Positions 20,851-32,575 of a DNA stretch of 64,000 nt are shown here, one piece after another. Positions within the stretch are counted from its first letter, which is position 1; each line of letters opens with the position of its first letter. The notes under the pieces were generated by a model that was not told where the DNA came from, made no database searches, and saw only the letters and a program-made list of their open reading frames with translations. Position numbers and translations under genes: made by a program. Origin of the DNA: Castor canadensis (taxonomy: Eukaryota; Chordata; Mammalia; Rodentia; Castoridae); NCBI RefSeq assembly GCF_047511655.1, contig NC_133390.1:159895583-159959582 (forward strand). Direction: 5' to 3'.

Positions 20851-22270
20851 ACAGGCTGAAGTGATACCAACTTTAGGTCTTCTGCGTGTCCTGGTTGGCA
20901 GTCATCTGTGTGTCTTTGGTGAATAAAAAATTTGCAAATAAGTTGATTATTACTTAATACCTGCAGTAATTTTGGAAGGCAGAGCCTTGGAAACAGAGCA
21001 TTGGTGAGGCTGATCTTTAAGCTCCTTTTGCAGTTCTAAATGCATCTGAAAGTGAAGCTAAGGGCAGGCCCTGGCCTGGTTTTAAAATCTCAAATGCAGG
21101 CCTCCTGGGGTCTGGCTCTTACTTGCAAGGCTGGTTTATCCTATTAACAGCATCAGCAGAGGTGGTGACTTGCCAACCCCTTCCGCTGTCCCCAGGACAA
21201 ACCCTTGCTGCTCTGAGCCTCATGGCATCTAATTTCTCATCACTTGAGCAGTGGAGGAGTTCCCGCGGTTGATTGCCTTTTACCATCAGTAATTATTTCC
21301 CCAATGTCATCTTGTAAATATTGTTTAATGTTCCCAGGGCACTGTGACATGCTGGTCTCTCCAGCTAATCAGACTTTGGCTTGACTAAGATACCCTCCCC
21401 TGCTGAAATGGAGGCTGGAAATGCAGAACAAATGATGTGGCCACAGCCAACACTGAGTCACATCTGCCAGGTTCAAAGCAGAATGGAATGGAGATGCTAC
21501 CCTAGCTACTCATGAATCCTGGGAACCTCAGACCTGCTTTGCTCCACTCCTCTGCTGATCAGGGACAAAGCTTCCTCATCTCAGATCCTCCGTCTCGCCT
21601 GGGCAGGGCTTGGTTTCCATTAAACCCGTGTAGACCCCTCTTCTCTCCAAACTATCCAAGGTCTCTGGTGCTGGCTCATTTGCTGACTCCCGACCCCCAC
21701 CCTAGGCTCCTGCTGCATACAATGCAGGATAACAACCAGAAATCAAGCGAACTGCTCACTGCTGGGGATGGCATGCTCACCGTCCTTAATCCCTCCTTCA
21801 GCCCCCTCCTTGCCCCATCACTGACCATCATGTCCTGGATCTGACCCGCCTCTCTGGACGCCAGGCCTGAGGGTGGTCAGGCTTTCTATTAAGCTGCTTG
21901 GTAGGAAGAAGAGAGAAGTCATGGACTTCTTGATGGAGTTATCTGATGTCCAGCAGCCTGTAAGAAAGAAACTACAGGTCCTCTTTTCTTGGATCTTTGT
22001 CCAGCTTCTTCCCTCCCCATATTTCTCCATTTCCTTTCTGTCCACTTCCCCAAATGTCTACCTGACTCACTTCTAAGGGGATGCAAACAGACAGTTCATC
22101 TTGAGAGTGAGCTGGAGGAAATTGCAGAGTCTTTGCCAAAAAGCTGAGAGGCAGATTTGGGGGGCCGAGGGCGGGGGGCTCTCTAGAAGGTCTGTGCATA
22201 CCAAGTGCAGAGTGGGGATGCAAGAGAGAAGTTACAGAGAAGCAGAGAACAGCCCTATCCCTCATCCAAC
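20851..22270. other. Intergenic, mostly unique sequence
   Basis: No gene is seen. The block at 21240-21460 is AT-rich, repeat-free and contains FOX- and homeodomain-like motifs; it is raised as a candidate regulatory element in the findings. The open frames here lack any family resemblance. Confidence 0.5.
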
Positions 22271-22880
22271 CAACCTTTATGAGAGCCTGTCACAGCCAGG
22301 TGCCACCTCCCTGCTCCCAAGAGCATCTGTTCTAGTTGGGAGAACCAGCCAATAGGCACACTAGATAGATTACATAGTATGTTACCTATGAGTGATGCTG
22401 GGGATGGGGGAGTGGGAGATAGTGCAGGACAGAGAATTTGAGGGTTCTAGCAGAGTGAGGGAATATGCTTCAATTTAAGTGGGGTGACAATTTCAGCAAA
22501 GATTTGAAGGGGGTGAGCAAGTAAGCCATGTGGATATCTGAAAGAAGTGTTCCAGGCAGAAGGAACTGCAAATGCAAAGTCCCTGGGGCAGGAGCATGTC
22601 TGGTGTATGGAAGGATCACCAGAGGGTCAGTATGGCTGGGAGTGGTATGATTGAAATGAGGAATAGTGGAGGAAATCAGAGGCTACAGAGGAACCAGACT
22701 CCATGGTTTAGGAGTTATTATAAGAACACAGTGAGAATGTACCCATTGGAGGGTTTTAGGCAGAAAAGTGACATGATTTGACTTGTATTTTGACAGGACT
22801 GAAAGCGACTTATGTTGGACACAGACTGCAGGTGGGGGGGCAGGGTGGAAGCAGGGAGACCTGTGAGAACCTAGTGCCAT
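22270..22880 (+). repeat. Ancient mammalian interspersed repeat (family not named)
   Basis: 'aagtgttccaggcagaaggaactgcaaatgcaaagtccctgggg', 'ggagggttttaggcagaaaagtgacatgatttgact' and 'cacagactgcaggtgg' form a familiar old repeat found widely in mammals. Related text occurs near 14880-15075, 36400-36740, 42040-42260 and 55240-55460. I cannot name the family with confidence. Confidence 0.5.
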
Positions 22881-22939
22881 AATCCTGGTGAGAGGTGACA
22901 TCATGGTGACCCAGGGTGGTGGCGTGCTGCACAATGCTC

Positions 22940-24060
22940 TCCTTTCATGATGCTTTTAAGAGGCCTGCTCACCCCTATTTCTCTGAAGTCACAGACTGCA
23001 CCCTTCCAGGAGTCCCCCTCCTGTCCCTTCATTCAATCTGACAACCCTTCCTGTGCTCATAGGAAGGTTGTCACAAGTGTTCTGGGTGATAGGGCAGGGG
23101 CTCTGTTGATAAGCGCCGGGTGGATCAGAGACCCTAGGCTGCTGTGCTCACTCCATCAGCACCTGTGTGCTGTTGTGGGGCAGGTATTGGCATGCATAGC
23201 TAAAGGGAGTTGAGGCAGATGAAGCCCTTGTGGTGCCGATGCTTCCAGGTCAGGAGCTACTTGTGCACCTCCTCCTCTCCCATGGGATTTTCGTGGAATG
23301 AGGATTAGTGCAGCCAGGGCAAAGTGGGGACCCCTCCTCACCAATGCAGGGTATCACTCTGGGTCCTCTGCATGTGGTCGTCATTCTGGAGCACCAGCTC
23401 TTCAGGGATCTCCTCCTTCCTGGTACAGAAACCAGAGAGGTGAAGCCACCTCCTCTCAGGCCAGTGCATGAGCCCAGTGCACCTTTGCCATGGTGTGCTC
23501 CTCCTCAGGAAGGATAGCCACACAGTCCCTAAGAATTATCAGAGGATCCGAGGCCGTCAGCTGGACAACTGCAGTGTCCCTCTCTTGCAGAGGGATGGGC
23601 TTGTCCCCCAGACTCTTGGGTCATGACAATCTGTGCACGTTTTGGTCCAGACCCTCTGTGTGTGTATGTGATCTGTGGCACACTAGACCGGCTTGGCGTG
23701 GGTGCAGTGGCATCTGGCTGTGAGTTGCTTCCAGACAGGGAGACAGAGCCATCTGACCCAGAAGCTACCACCTCCCCTTCTGGGGCAACTGAGGGGCTGC
23801 ACCAGTGGAACACACCTAAGCCAAGGCTTCTCTTCCCACCATCCCTTATCTCCCAGAGTTGCCATAGAGTTTTCCAAAGGCATTTGCTTTAAAGGGAAAT
23901 GCTGCCGGCTGAGGGGTCTCCAGGGTTGGTCCGATGACAGGCGTCCTTTGTGGAGGCCTTCACCTCTGCTCCCCCTCTGTGAATCAATAAGCAAACACTG
24001 TGTTCCAGGTGGAGCAGCTTGAAGGTGGGAACAGGCTTGGGAGTGAGGGAGGTCTCTGGT
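22940..24060. other. Intergenic, no gene assigned
   Basis: Unique-looking DNA. On the minus strand around 23340-23640 several short open segments in different frames read like protein, but no family is recognised and stops intervene. See findings. Confidence 0.35.
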
Positions 24061-24069
24061 ACATTTTAT

Positions 24070-24420
24070 ATGGAGGCTTAGACCATTGTGCATTTCCCTT
24101 TTGAAATTGTTTTTCATGTCCTTTGCCAATTTTGGGATCTTCGTGTGTTCTTTGAAAATACGCATTCATCTTATAAGTCTCTTAATATTGTAAGTATTTC
24201 CCCAGTCTGCCATCTGCCTTTCAGTTTTATGTTGGAAATGTATGCTTTACTTTTTTATGTCATGTGTCAGCCATTTTCATTTGACCTAATTTATTCCATT
24301 ACTTTAATGTTTAAAGTGCATTCCCACCTCAAGATGAAATGTATATTAACCTCTAGTTTGTTCTTGTTTTTCCCAGTGTTACTCTGTTTCATTTTGCCAC
24401 AAATTGATGTTGCCTTAGCT
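24070..24420 (-). mobile_element. L1M LINE relic, antisense
   Basis: 'ttcatgtcctttgccaattttggg' and 'cttataagtctcttaatattg' match the antisense 5'-of-tail part of old L1. From about 24420 the text turns L2-like ('cactgttatctctcattcttcacatctgttc'). Confidence 0.5.
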
Positions 24421-25636
24421 CTGCTTGATCCAGCCACACTGTTATCTCTCATTCTTCACATCTGTTCTCTAGCTTTCCTTTCCACATTTTAAGCATGAAG
24501 GCACTGCCTCACACTCCATCCTTGTCATTCCCTCAGCCACCATAGGTCTTTCACAAGCCTCCCTGGCCCCTCGTGGCAGGCAGAGCGGTACTGCACACAG
24601 CTGGCCCTGAGGACCACATTCTGAAGGTGTGGAGCATTTTTCCTCTGCTTCTCAGAATCGTTTGCTCATGATCTTCTCCCAGGCTCCAAGCAGAGCTGAG
24701 TGCACAAACATCTTATTGGTTTGAACAGCCCCCTCCTGGGTCCCTGCACCCAGGCCTCTGCAGAGGCCAGTGGTTGTTACTTTGGGCTGTGCAGCTCATC
24801 TCTGTTTGCCCCTCTTCCGATGTCAGGGCTCCTTCGCTTTGAGGAAGACTTTCTGCTCCATGTCATCCTTGAGGGGAGTGCCAGTTACAGTACCTCACCA
24901 CATCCTTCTGCCACAAGGATAGATATTTGATTCCATGAGGCCATTTGGCATCTTCCCCTTTTAGAAGTGCAAAAAGGCACTACTTTATTTTGGAGTTATG
25001 ACACTAAAAGACTTTCATTCAGACTTAAGAGGACTCATCATCCCCATCCCAGAAAACCCTGAATGTGAGGTGAGGATGAGGCCAACACGAAGGAAGCTGA
25101 ATTGAGAAATGAGAGCAAGAAAGAGTTGACAACATTGCTGGAGCACTTGGATCTAGCCCTGCCTGGAGCCTACAACCCCAGGCTTCCTCCTACATGAGCC
25201 AATACAATACCTTCTAATGTAAGCTCCTTTGCACAGGGTTTCTGTCACTGCAGACAAAAGAATCCTAATTCACTCCTGCATTGTGAGATTTTGGCCTTCA
25301 TTGCCTGCCCATCTGCACGCTCCTAAGATGTCAGAGTTGTGGGGGCCTTAGAGACCACAGTCTCATTCTGTGGTTGATGAAACCCAGTTTCCAGGAAGGA
25401 AAAGAACATGTGGTAAGTTGTTTCCTGCCCAAAGAGAAAAGGAGCTTGAACTCGCCGGCCAACAGCCTGGATGGTGCAGCGGGCCTTAGGGATTGGAGTG
25501 TGTAGTAGATACTGATCTGTTGCTTTTGGCTGTGCTGCCCATACAGGATTGCGGCCTGGTGCCTCATGGGGTGTGTGCAGATGAGAGAGAGCTCCAGGGC
25601 AGGACCAGAGCAGGACAGGGAGGGAGGGCCCCAAGA

Positions 25637-25660
25637 GCTGCTGCTGCTGCTGCTGCTGCT
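25637..25660 (+). repeat. (GCT)8 trinucleotide repeat
   Basis: Eight perfect GCT units follow CCCAAGA and precede CCTAACTTGCC. It is short and intergenic as far as can be seen. Confidence 0.95.
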
Positions 25661-25709
25661 CCTAACTTGCCAGCCCCTGTGAGGGGAGGACTGTGGTGGT
25701 CCAGGCCAG

Positions 25710-25960
25710 GGCTGGTGCTTGCTGAGTACTCACCATGTGCTGGGCAGTGGGTTAAACCATTGCAGTAGCTTTATATAATTCACCCTTTGGAGAATCCATA
25801 TGAAGTAGAGACTATGGGACCCCCCATTTACCAGCAAGGATGCAGGCTCAAAGAAATTATGGAACTTACCAGTGGTCACACAGCAATTGAACCATGCACT
25901 TGAACTAACCCAGGGCATCCTGACCCTGGCACTCAAGGTCTTAACTCTTGTACCAGGTGG
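25710..25960 (-). repeat. MIR SINE (minus)
   Basis: 'tgagtactcaccatgtgctgggcag', 'aggatgcaggctcaaagaaattatggaac' and 'agtggtcacacagcaattgaacc' follow the antisense MIR order. Confidence 0.75.
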
Positions 25961-28900
25961 GATAAACTTGGATGTCACCAGTGAATGAGTGGAAGGGTCC
26001 ACACAGACCATCAGAAAGCACATCTCTGTTCCACACTCCCCCTAGGACGGCCCATTCTAGGCAGACTCCTCAGAGCTTCTAGTTTTTCAAGAGAAGCTGG
26101 AAATCTGGGTTTTTATGTGAAACTTCTCTATTTTTAAATGTTGGCAACAAGTTCAGACTTTGTAAAGAGCACCATGCAAACCAATCCAGACCACATTTAC
26201 AAGTTAATGGACTGCAGCTTCTCGGGAGTACTGTGCTCATCCTGTGACTGGAGGCAGATGTTCCAGTCCACAGCAAGAGGGCTGACCTATCTGACCTGCC
26301 TGGGATCCCACCCCTGCCCTGCCCTGGTGCTATTCATTTCTCTGTGTGCCTCAGAAACCTGAATGACACCAGAAGCAGAGAGGGGATGGGAGTGTTACAG
26401 GTGGTGTCTGGAATGTAGAGGGAGATTTATATCTAGTTTCACAGGTGAGGGAGTTGAAACCCAAGGAGGCAGTGTAAGTGGCTTTGCTCCTCAGGGACTT
26501 GCCAAGAGAGATTCAGGGACTAGATCTTAGGCCTTTCTGAGCCATAGGTGTGGTCTTCCTGCCACACTTTACCCAGACAATGGCCATTGGGCTAGGTGGA
26601 GGGGATACCAGATGCTGGAGTGTGACAGGGCCCAGTTTTGCTCCTGCTGATGCTAATGTCAGAGAAGTCACTGAGCCTCTGAGATTCAGTTCCTCCTCTC
26701 TAGTGGGGCTTGTAGCCAGCACTTAGGATCAGCTGCAAGAACCAGATAGGTGCAGAGTGAAATGCACAGCACACAGTAAGCCAGTGCTAGCTGCCTTTTT
26801 CCTCCATCCACTCTGACACAGCTGAGAACCAGGAAGGCAGGGGAGGCTTTGTGGATATTCTGCACTGAGTCCAGTCCTCTGCCTCCACTCAGAGACACAT
26901 CTTCCTTGGTCCACACTGAGCCTTGGTTCTCTGTCAGAAGAGGCTGGAGAAAGGAGACAGGAAGCTGGCAGGTGTACACCTGTGTGAAGATGAACCCAAG
27001 ATCACAGAGCTCCGCTCATGGCCTCTGGGGGCAGTGCAGAGCCACAGTCACAGAGCAAGGTGCTGCTCAGAAAGAGGCTCCATGTGTTTCATGCCCCAGT
27101 GGGGCAAGGTGGGGCCTGGAGGGGAACTGGAGGTGGCTTGGAGGTTCTTGGGTTCATAGGACACTGATGCCGGGAAGCCTGGTGATTCTGACCCAGACAG
27201 GTGCATTCCATCATACACATTGCTAGATAGTCACGATGCCCTTCCAGCCCAGTGCAGTACCCCAGGCAGCCATGGCCAACTGCAGGGATCCTTACCTGAT
27301 AGAAAACCCGCCTGTCTTTCCTGTTCCAGATCAACCACCCTTGTCTCAGAAGGGAGGAAACAGGTGCAGGGCGGGCACAGGTTTTAGTTTAGGTCACTCA
27401 GCTTGCTTGTTCCAGGAGTGAAGTTCAAGCTATCCCTTGCCCAGAGCATAGCTGCTGCCGCCAACCCATCTAGCCTGGAGTGTGCACTGGGGATCAAGGC
27501 TGCACCTCACCAGAACTGCCCCAAGCTCATGCAGAGCCTAGAAACCTCAACCCCACTCTCATCTGGAAGCTGCAGGCACAGCATGTTGGGAGCCAGAGCC
27601 TACCATTGTCCCTCGGGCCCCTCCTTCAGTGGCTGTAAAGGAGCTCCACTTTCCCCTCTGCAGGCAGGAATACTGGCTCTGTCCAGCTCCTGTCAAACCC
27701 CAGCAACATCTCTGAGGCCCTTGGTGCAATGCCTGCTGGGACAGGATCTGCATGCATGAATGTGCTGAGTTTTGGTGACAGACATACATATCTGCAGCTG
27801 AGTCTGGCTCCCCTACCTGCCCAGGACTTCTGGGAAACAGGTGGGGTTGTGAATGGGGGCTGGGCCTGCTTCATCTTTGGGCCACAGCCCTCAGCCCTGA
27901 TCCCAGCACAGGGGAGAAGGGGCAAGTGGCTGGATGAATAATTTCCTAATGGCAGTTCCCATCAGGCCCCTCTGTGTGCAAAGAACCGATCCTAGCACAT
28001 AATCATCCTTCATCCAGGTGGCAGCCTTGTGCTGTGGAGGGAGCCACACCCCTCCCTGTCATCTGTTCACCTGCATGCACAACCTTCTCTCCAGGCCCTG
28101 ATTCTCAAACCCAGAGCCCAGGGTTGCCCCCTAACCCTGACCCAAGCACAGTCAGGGCAGCCACCCCAAGGCTTCCCTGAGATCCTCAGACACTGGCCCC
28201 TTTCCCAGCATCCTTGACCTGGCACAAGATTGGCCCCCAGGAGATGGTCTTGCCTTAGCTTTCTGCATCTGTTCAGGGTCCCTGCAAGGCTTTGTGCTGA
28301 ACCTTTCCCATCTCAGCAGGTCAAGGTCAAGGTTGAGCCTTGTGGGTGCCAGAGGGCAGGGCTGAGACCAGTGGGTGAAGATACAGGAGCAAATCTGAAC
28401 TTTAGTATGAAATAAGATTTATAGTCAGAGCTGCCTGGAATGGAATAGGCTCTTTGTAAGTGGGGAGTTCTCTGTTCTCAGAGATACGCAAGAAAAACCT
28501 GGAGCCTAATGGAACTAACAGATTAAGAAAGTAGTCTCAGGCACAGGGCATGTGGTGGGAGGGTGGGAGCTGAGAGGGAAGGGAGAGTGACCTCACTAAA
28601 ATGACTGTGAAGTTTCCTTCCAATTCTTAAACCACAACTCTCCTTTCTGGGACTTTTTCTTCAAACCACTCCTAAGACAGTCACAGCATTATCATTCAGG
28701 GCAGAAGAAAGGGAAGTTGAGACCAAAGGCCAACAGTTTGTGGGCTCAGGACCAGGGACCCTGGAACCCAGCTGCCATCTTGCAGAGGCTTCACCAGTCC
28801 TTCATGGGTCAAACCAAAGCTAGTGTGAGATTTAATCCACCCCAAGAGGTTCCCACTATGGTCCTAGATGGTGGGTCAAGCCCATAGACTGCTGAGGAAA

Positions 28901-29394
28901 CTGGGGCCAGATGTAGGAACATCCAAGGAGCAGGCAGCCTTGTAGAGGCCCAAAGTCCTGAGACTCTGAAGGCCTGTACACCCCACCCACCAGGATGGGC
29001 AGGGGGAGCAGCACTGCAGCTCTCCATACCCCACTTCCCTCTCATAGGCACTCAGTCTGTCACCTGCTCCCAGAGAAATGCAGCAGCTCACTCACAAGCA
29101 GACACAACCAGCACCCACATCCAGAGCACTCACACACATCAGATGTGCATGCATGTCGTGCAGAGACACCCACACAGAGATAGTTACACACCTTCCTAGA
29201 GCCACACAGACACCCACATGCTCCCAGGCACGAACATAGGCCCCACCCTGCAGCTCAGCCACCCTGGTGGGTGTGCTGGGTCCATATCCTTGTTCTGGAA
29301 GCCTTGATTGTCTGGAAGCCATTTTCTGCCTCTCCTCATGACTGACCCTGCCCATGGGGATCAGTGGTTCTGGGGCTTGCAGGATGATAGCAGC

Positions 29395-29530
29395 CAGTTC
29401 AGTCTGGCTCTGGAGTCAGCTAATCTGGGCTTGGGTTTTAGTTTTACTACCTTCTAGCTCTGTGACCTTGGCGAAGCCCTGGACCTCAAAGAGTCTTAGC
29501 TCTTTGTCCAGAAAGTAGACATCAGTATAG
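29395..29530 (+). repeat. MIR SINE
   Basis: 'ggctctggagtcagctaatctgggc', 'ccttctagctctgtgaccttggc' and 'gagtcttagctctttgtcc' match sense MIR. Confidence 0.75.
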
Positions 29531-30110
29531 AAGCAACCCCTTGCATCCCTACCTCAGTCTGGGAGAGAATAATTCAGGAAAGATGTGAAAGTGAGAGCAA
29601 AGTTTATTAGAAAGGAATACACTTTCAAGGAGTACACTGAAAGTGGGTGGTCTCAGAAAGGGAGGTCAAGAATGACAATTATTTTTACCCTTGCACAAGG
29701 TTTTTTTTTTTTTTAAATGAAAGGGGTGTGAAGCATTAAGACCCTCCCTAGAACCAGCTTACCAGGCTAAAGTCACCATTAAGATCAAGAGGTTAGGATA
29801 GATCTACAGATTTACGAAGAGCAATTTATTGGGTACACCTGATCCCTACTGTATGATTTACAGGCCCGGGTCTTTGTTTTGTTGAGTTAAAGATCTATTA
29901 CTTAAGGATCTGATATCTACCCACCTTAAGGCGATGGGAGACTGAAAAACATCTTGTGACATCCCATGACCTTAGTGGGCTATTTTGATCTAACAGAGGC
30001 TATTAAGAATCGGAAAGTTTAATTACAATGTTTTTCTCTCAGAGACCTTGAAAGAATCATCCATTTTAAGTTCCCTTTGCATATCCCCATCACTCATGGC
30101 TAACTGCTAC
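29530..30110 (-). mobile_element. Probable ERV1-type LTR (minus)
   Basis: Read on the minus strand, AATAAACTTTGCTCTCACTT (signal complement at 29603-29608) is the poly(A)-signal/R-U5 pattern of class I endogenous retrovirus LTRs, with a U3-like stretch on the far side. No gag, pol or env sequence is seen. The ends are uncertain. Confidence 0.5.
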
Positions 30111-30237
30111 CTAACAGTTTTCATGTCTGCTTCAGGAGGCTACTTGGGGTCTGAACTGCGGTCCCTAGGACCGCAGGCCTGTGTGTGCACACTGGTGAAG
30201 GCAAACCCACCCCTAGGCAAAGGCAGAGCCCAGTCAT

Positions 30238-30381
30238 TGTTTTTGTATTTTTTAGAAGTTTGTTCATTTGCTTCTTGGAGACAGGTCTTGCTACATAGCC
30301 CATGCTGTCCTCAAACTCATGACTCTCTGCTCTGCCTCCTGAGTGCTGGGATTATAGATCTGTGCTGCCATGCCCAGTTCA
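30238..30381 (-). repeat. B1 SINE (minus)
   Basis: 'tggagacaggtcttgctacatagcccatgctgtcctcaaactc' to 'gagtgctgggattatagatctgtgctgcc', an antisense B1 monomer between the two LTRs. Confidence 0.85.
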
Positions 30382-30396
30382 GATAGTTCTTGATAT

Positions 30397-31085
30397 TGTG
30401 CCGGGTGCAGCGGTTTAGCTAGAACCTGGCCCAGAATCTTAGCAATTCAATACCATGGCATTTGCCACAAACTGCAAAAAACTGAAGTTCTTGCCAGCCT
30501 ATTGTAGACTCACTTAAAAGCTGCTTTTGCTCGTGGAGCCCTGATTGATTACTTGGGCCCACAAATTAACTAAAAGCGAGAGAAAAGCCTCCATTTTTTG
30601 TATCTGTGTTCCTTGTTCTAAGCCACTCACCCTGCAATGAAGGATGGACAGGACTTATCAATAGCATGTTTACAAGGAGGGATGGAAAAAAATGCTCCTA
30701 AGGAAAGAAACAGCAGAGACCTGCAGGACAGGCCACCTGCTAGGCAGCATTTGTTTGTTCATCCTGACCAGGGATGACAGCGATAATTTCTCTGGATCCC
30801 TTTCCAAAACAAGGACCAAGGTAATGATCCACTGGGACACGTCTGTGACCAGGGTGGCATGCGCCTCTCCCCTTGCCTTCTCTATTTAAACCTTAAGCTC
30901 ATGTCTACACCCCAAAGATGGCCGAAGATGATGTGAAGTGCTGTCTTCCTCTGGCTGCTCTTGCCACATGTAATAAATCGCCTTTCATCACTACTGTCTC
31001 TTTACTTGGGGTATAGGGGCAAGTAGCTGGGACTGAAATGGACAATCCCGGGACTTTGGGCCTGGGGCCCAAAATTCTGGTTACA
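30397..31085 (+). mobile_element. ERV1-type solo LTR
   Basis: The block opens TGTGCCGGG and closes GGTTACA, the TG...CA ends of an LTR. Inside are a TATA-like TATTTAAA at 30883-30890 and AATAAA at 30972-30977, about 90 bases apart, as in class I LTRs. The bases just outside (ATAT before and ATGT after) are at best an imperfect target duplication. No internal retroviral sequence adjoins, so it is a solo LTR. A class I origin is inferred from layout. Confidence 0.6.
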
Positions 31086-31589
31086 ATGTCAGAATCTCAA
31101 AGGTTTAGACCTTGGAGACATCTGGTCCAGTTGCCTTGCTCCTGAGTGGAATCCCAGAAGCTTGGCGCCTCAGAGTCAAAACAGAACTTTGAGTCCATTC
31201 CAGTTCAGTTTGGCAGAAAAGGAAAGAAACGGCGACTCAGAGCTGGTGAGTGACTAGTGCAAGGTTTCATAGCAAGTCAGAGGAAGCACTGAGACCAGAA
31301 CGCTGGTCTTACCTTCACAGGCTTAGATTCAACCTCTTTATGGAGGACTGGAGGAAATGGGAGGTGGAGGAGGAAGTATTTGGGCCAAAACAAGGATTTT
31401 TCTGCAGAACTGCTTTTGAAAAATCAAACCAAAAAGAAAAAATGGGGAGAGTGCTGGCTTCCCCTTATTTTCTGCCTGTCTTCCTCTGGGCACTCAGTCT
31501 CTGCAGCTTTTCGCGGCCTCCAGCTCTGCTCGCAAGCTGCTTCCAACCACCCACGGGCTTCCTAAAACGGTCTCTGCAAGCTAATTCCA

Positions 31590-31735
31590 GAGGGTGAATG
31601 GCAGAGAGTGCCTGCGGGGAGGGGGCGCTGCCTCAGCGGGCGCAGGCGCAGGAGTCGCCACAGCACTGCCGCCTGACCCCTCCCCAGGTGCTCTGGCCTC
31701 CTGGTCCCGGAGAGGGCCAGCTCCCACCTCTCATG
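31590..31735. promoter_or_regulatory. Short CpG-rich block with CTCF-like motif
   Basis: GC and CpG content rise locally in otherwise AT-rich intergenic DNA. CTGCGGGGAGGGGGCGCTG at 31612-31630 contains the AGGGGGCGCT core of CTCF sites. No exon or start site is evident. The function is inferred from motif only. Confidence 0.4.
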
Positions 31736-31744
31736 ACCTGAATA

Positions 31745-32285
31745 GGTTATTTATTTTTCCCTCTTAAAAATAATTTATGAAATTGTGTATTCATGCATGT
31801 TTATTATAAAATAGTGAGGAAAGTATAAATAAGAACATTAAGATCACCTGTAATTAACTCTTACACGAAACAGTCACCTAAACGTCTTAAATGCCTTACA
31901 GACTTTGGGCCAAGCACGTGTTATGGACAGAGGGGCTAATTCCATGCCTAACGTTCTCGAGTCCGGTCTTTTCCTTGCAGTCACTGTGTTCGCATCGCAC
32001 GCATCTTCCTTAGCCAGCAGTCGCGCTGCTCCAGCACAGTCTTTAGTGGCTGCACCCCGCGTGCGACTACGCAACGCTTTGTTCAGCCAGTCCTGAAACA
32101 AAGTTTCCTTACAAGCAGCGCACTGTGTGTTCTTGTAGCTACTCCGTTATGCAGTTGTCCTAGGACAAGTTCCTGGAGTTGGTATTATTGGTCAAAAGGT
32201 TTACACTTTTAAAAAAGAGTACAAAATTATGTTACTTTTTTCCCTTTCTATGATGAACTTATAATATGATTATGTAATAAAGAGA
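31745..32285 (-). mobile_element. L1M-type LINE relic, antisense (probable)
   Basis: 'ttattataaaatagtgaggaaagtataaataag' and 'ctaggacaagttcctggagttggtattattggtcaaaaggt' echo the antisense L1ME 3' region. An unusually CpG-rich piece at 31910-32080 sits in the middle and is not explained by it. Confidence 0.45.
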
Positions 32286-32289
32286 AATT

Positions 32290-32417
32290 AACTGGGCACA
32301 GTAGTACAATTCTATAGTCCCAGCTATTTGGAGGTTGAGGCAGAAGGATTCTGAGCCCAGGGGTTCAAGAGCAGCCTGAGCAATATAGGGAGACCCTGTC
32401 TCAAAAAAAAAAAAAAA
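32290..32417 (+). repeat. B1/7SL-like SINE monomer
   Basis: CTGGGCACAGTAGTACAATT to 'gcaatatagggagaccctgtctc' and an A-run, a plus-strand 7SL-type monomer. Confidence 0.8.
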
Positions 32418-32575
32418 GCTGGGCATACGCTTGTAAGCTCAGCATGGAGGAGGCTGAGGCAGGAGTATCATGAATTTGATTTCAAAGCCAGCCTGGACTG
32501 CATAGCGACTACATAGTGACTACATAGTGAGATGATCCTGACTCAAAAAGCCAAAAAAAAAAAAAAAAAAAAAAA
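32418..32575 (+). repeat. B1 SINE with a small internal tandem
   Basis: GCTGGGCATACGCTTGTAAG to the A-run. GACTACATAGT is repeated twice in tandem near 32507-32530 within the element. Confidence 0.8.

Larger units (their letters stand above)
24560..29390. other. Intergenic, no gene seen
   Basis: Mostly single-copy-looking DNA with moderate GC and few SINEs. It contains a short GCT repeat and a MIR. No frame shows a recognisable domain, and there is no CpG island, so I call no gene in nearly 5 kb. Confidence 0.5.

Noticed and set aside
23683-24165. 160-codon minus-strand frame
   Set aside because: No family resemblance; part of it runs into an antisense L1M relic. It is length expected by chance at this GC content.
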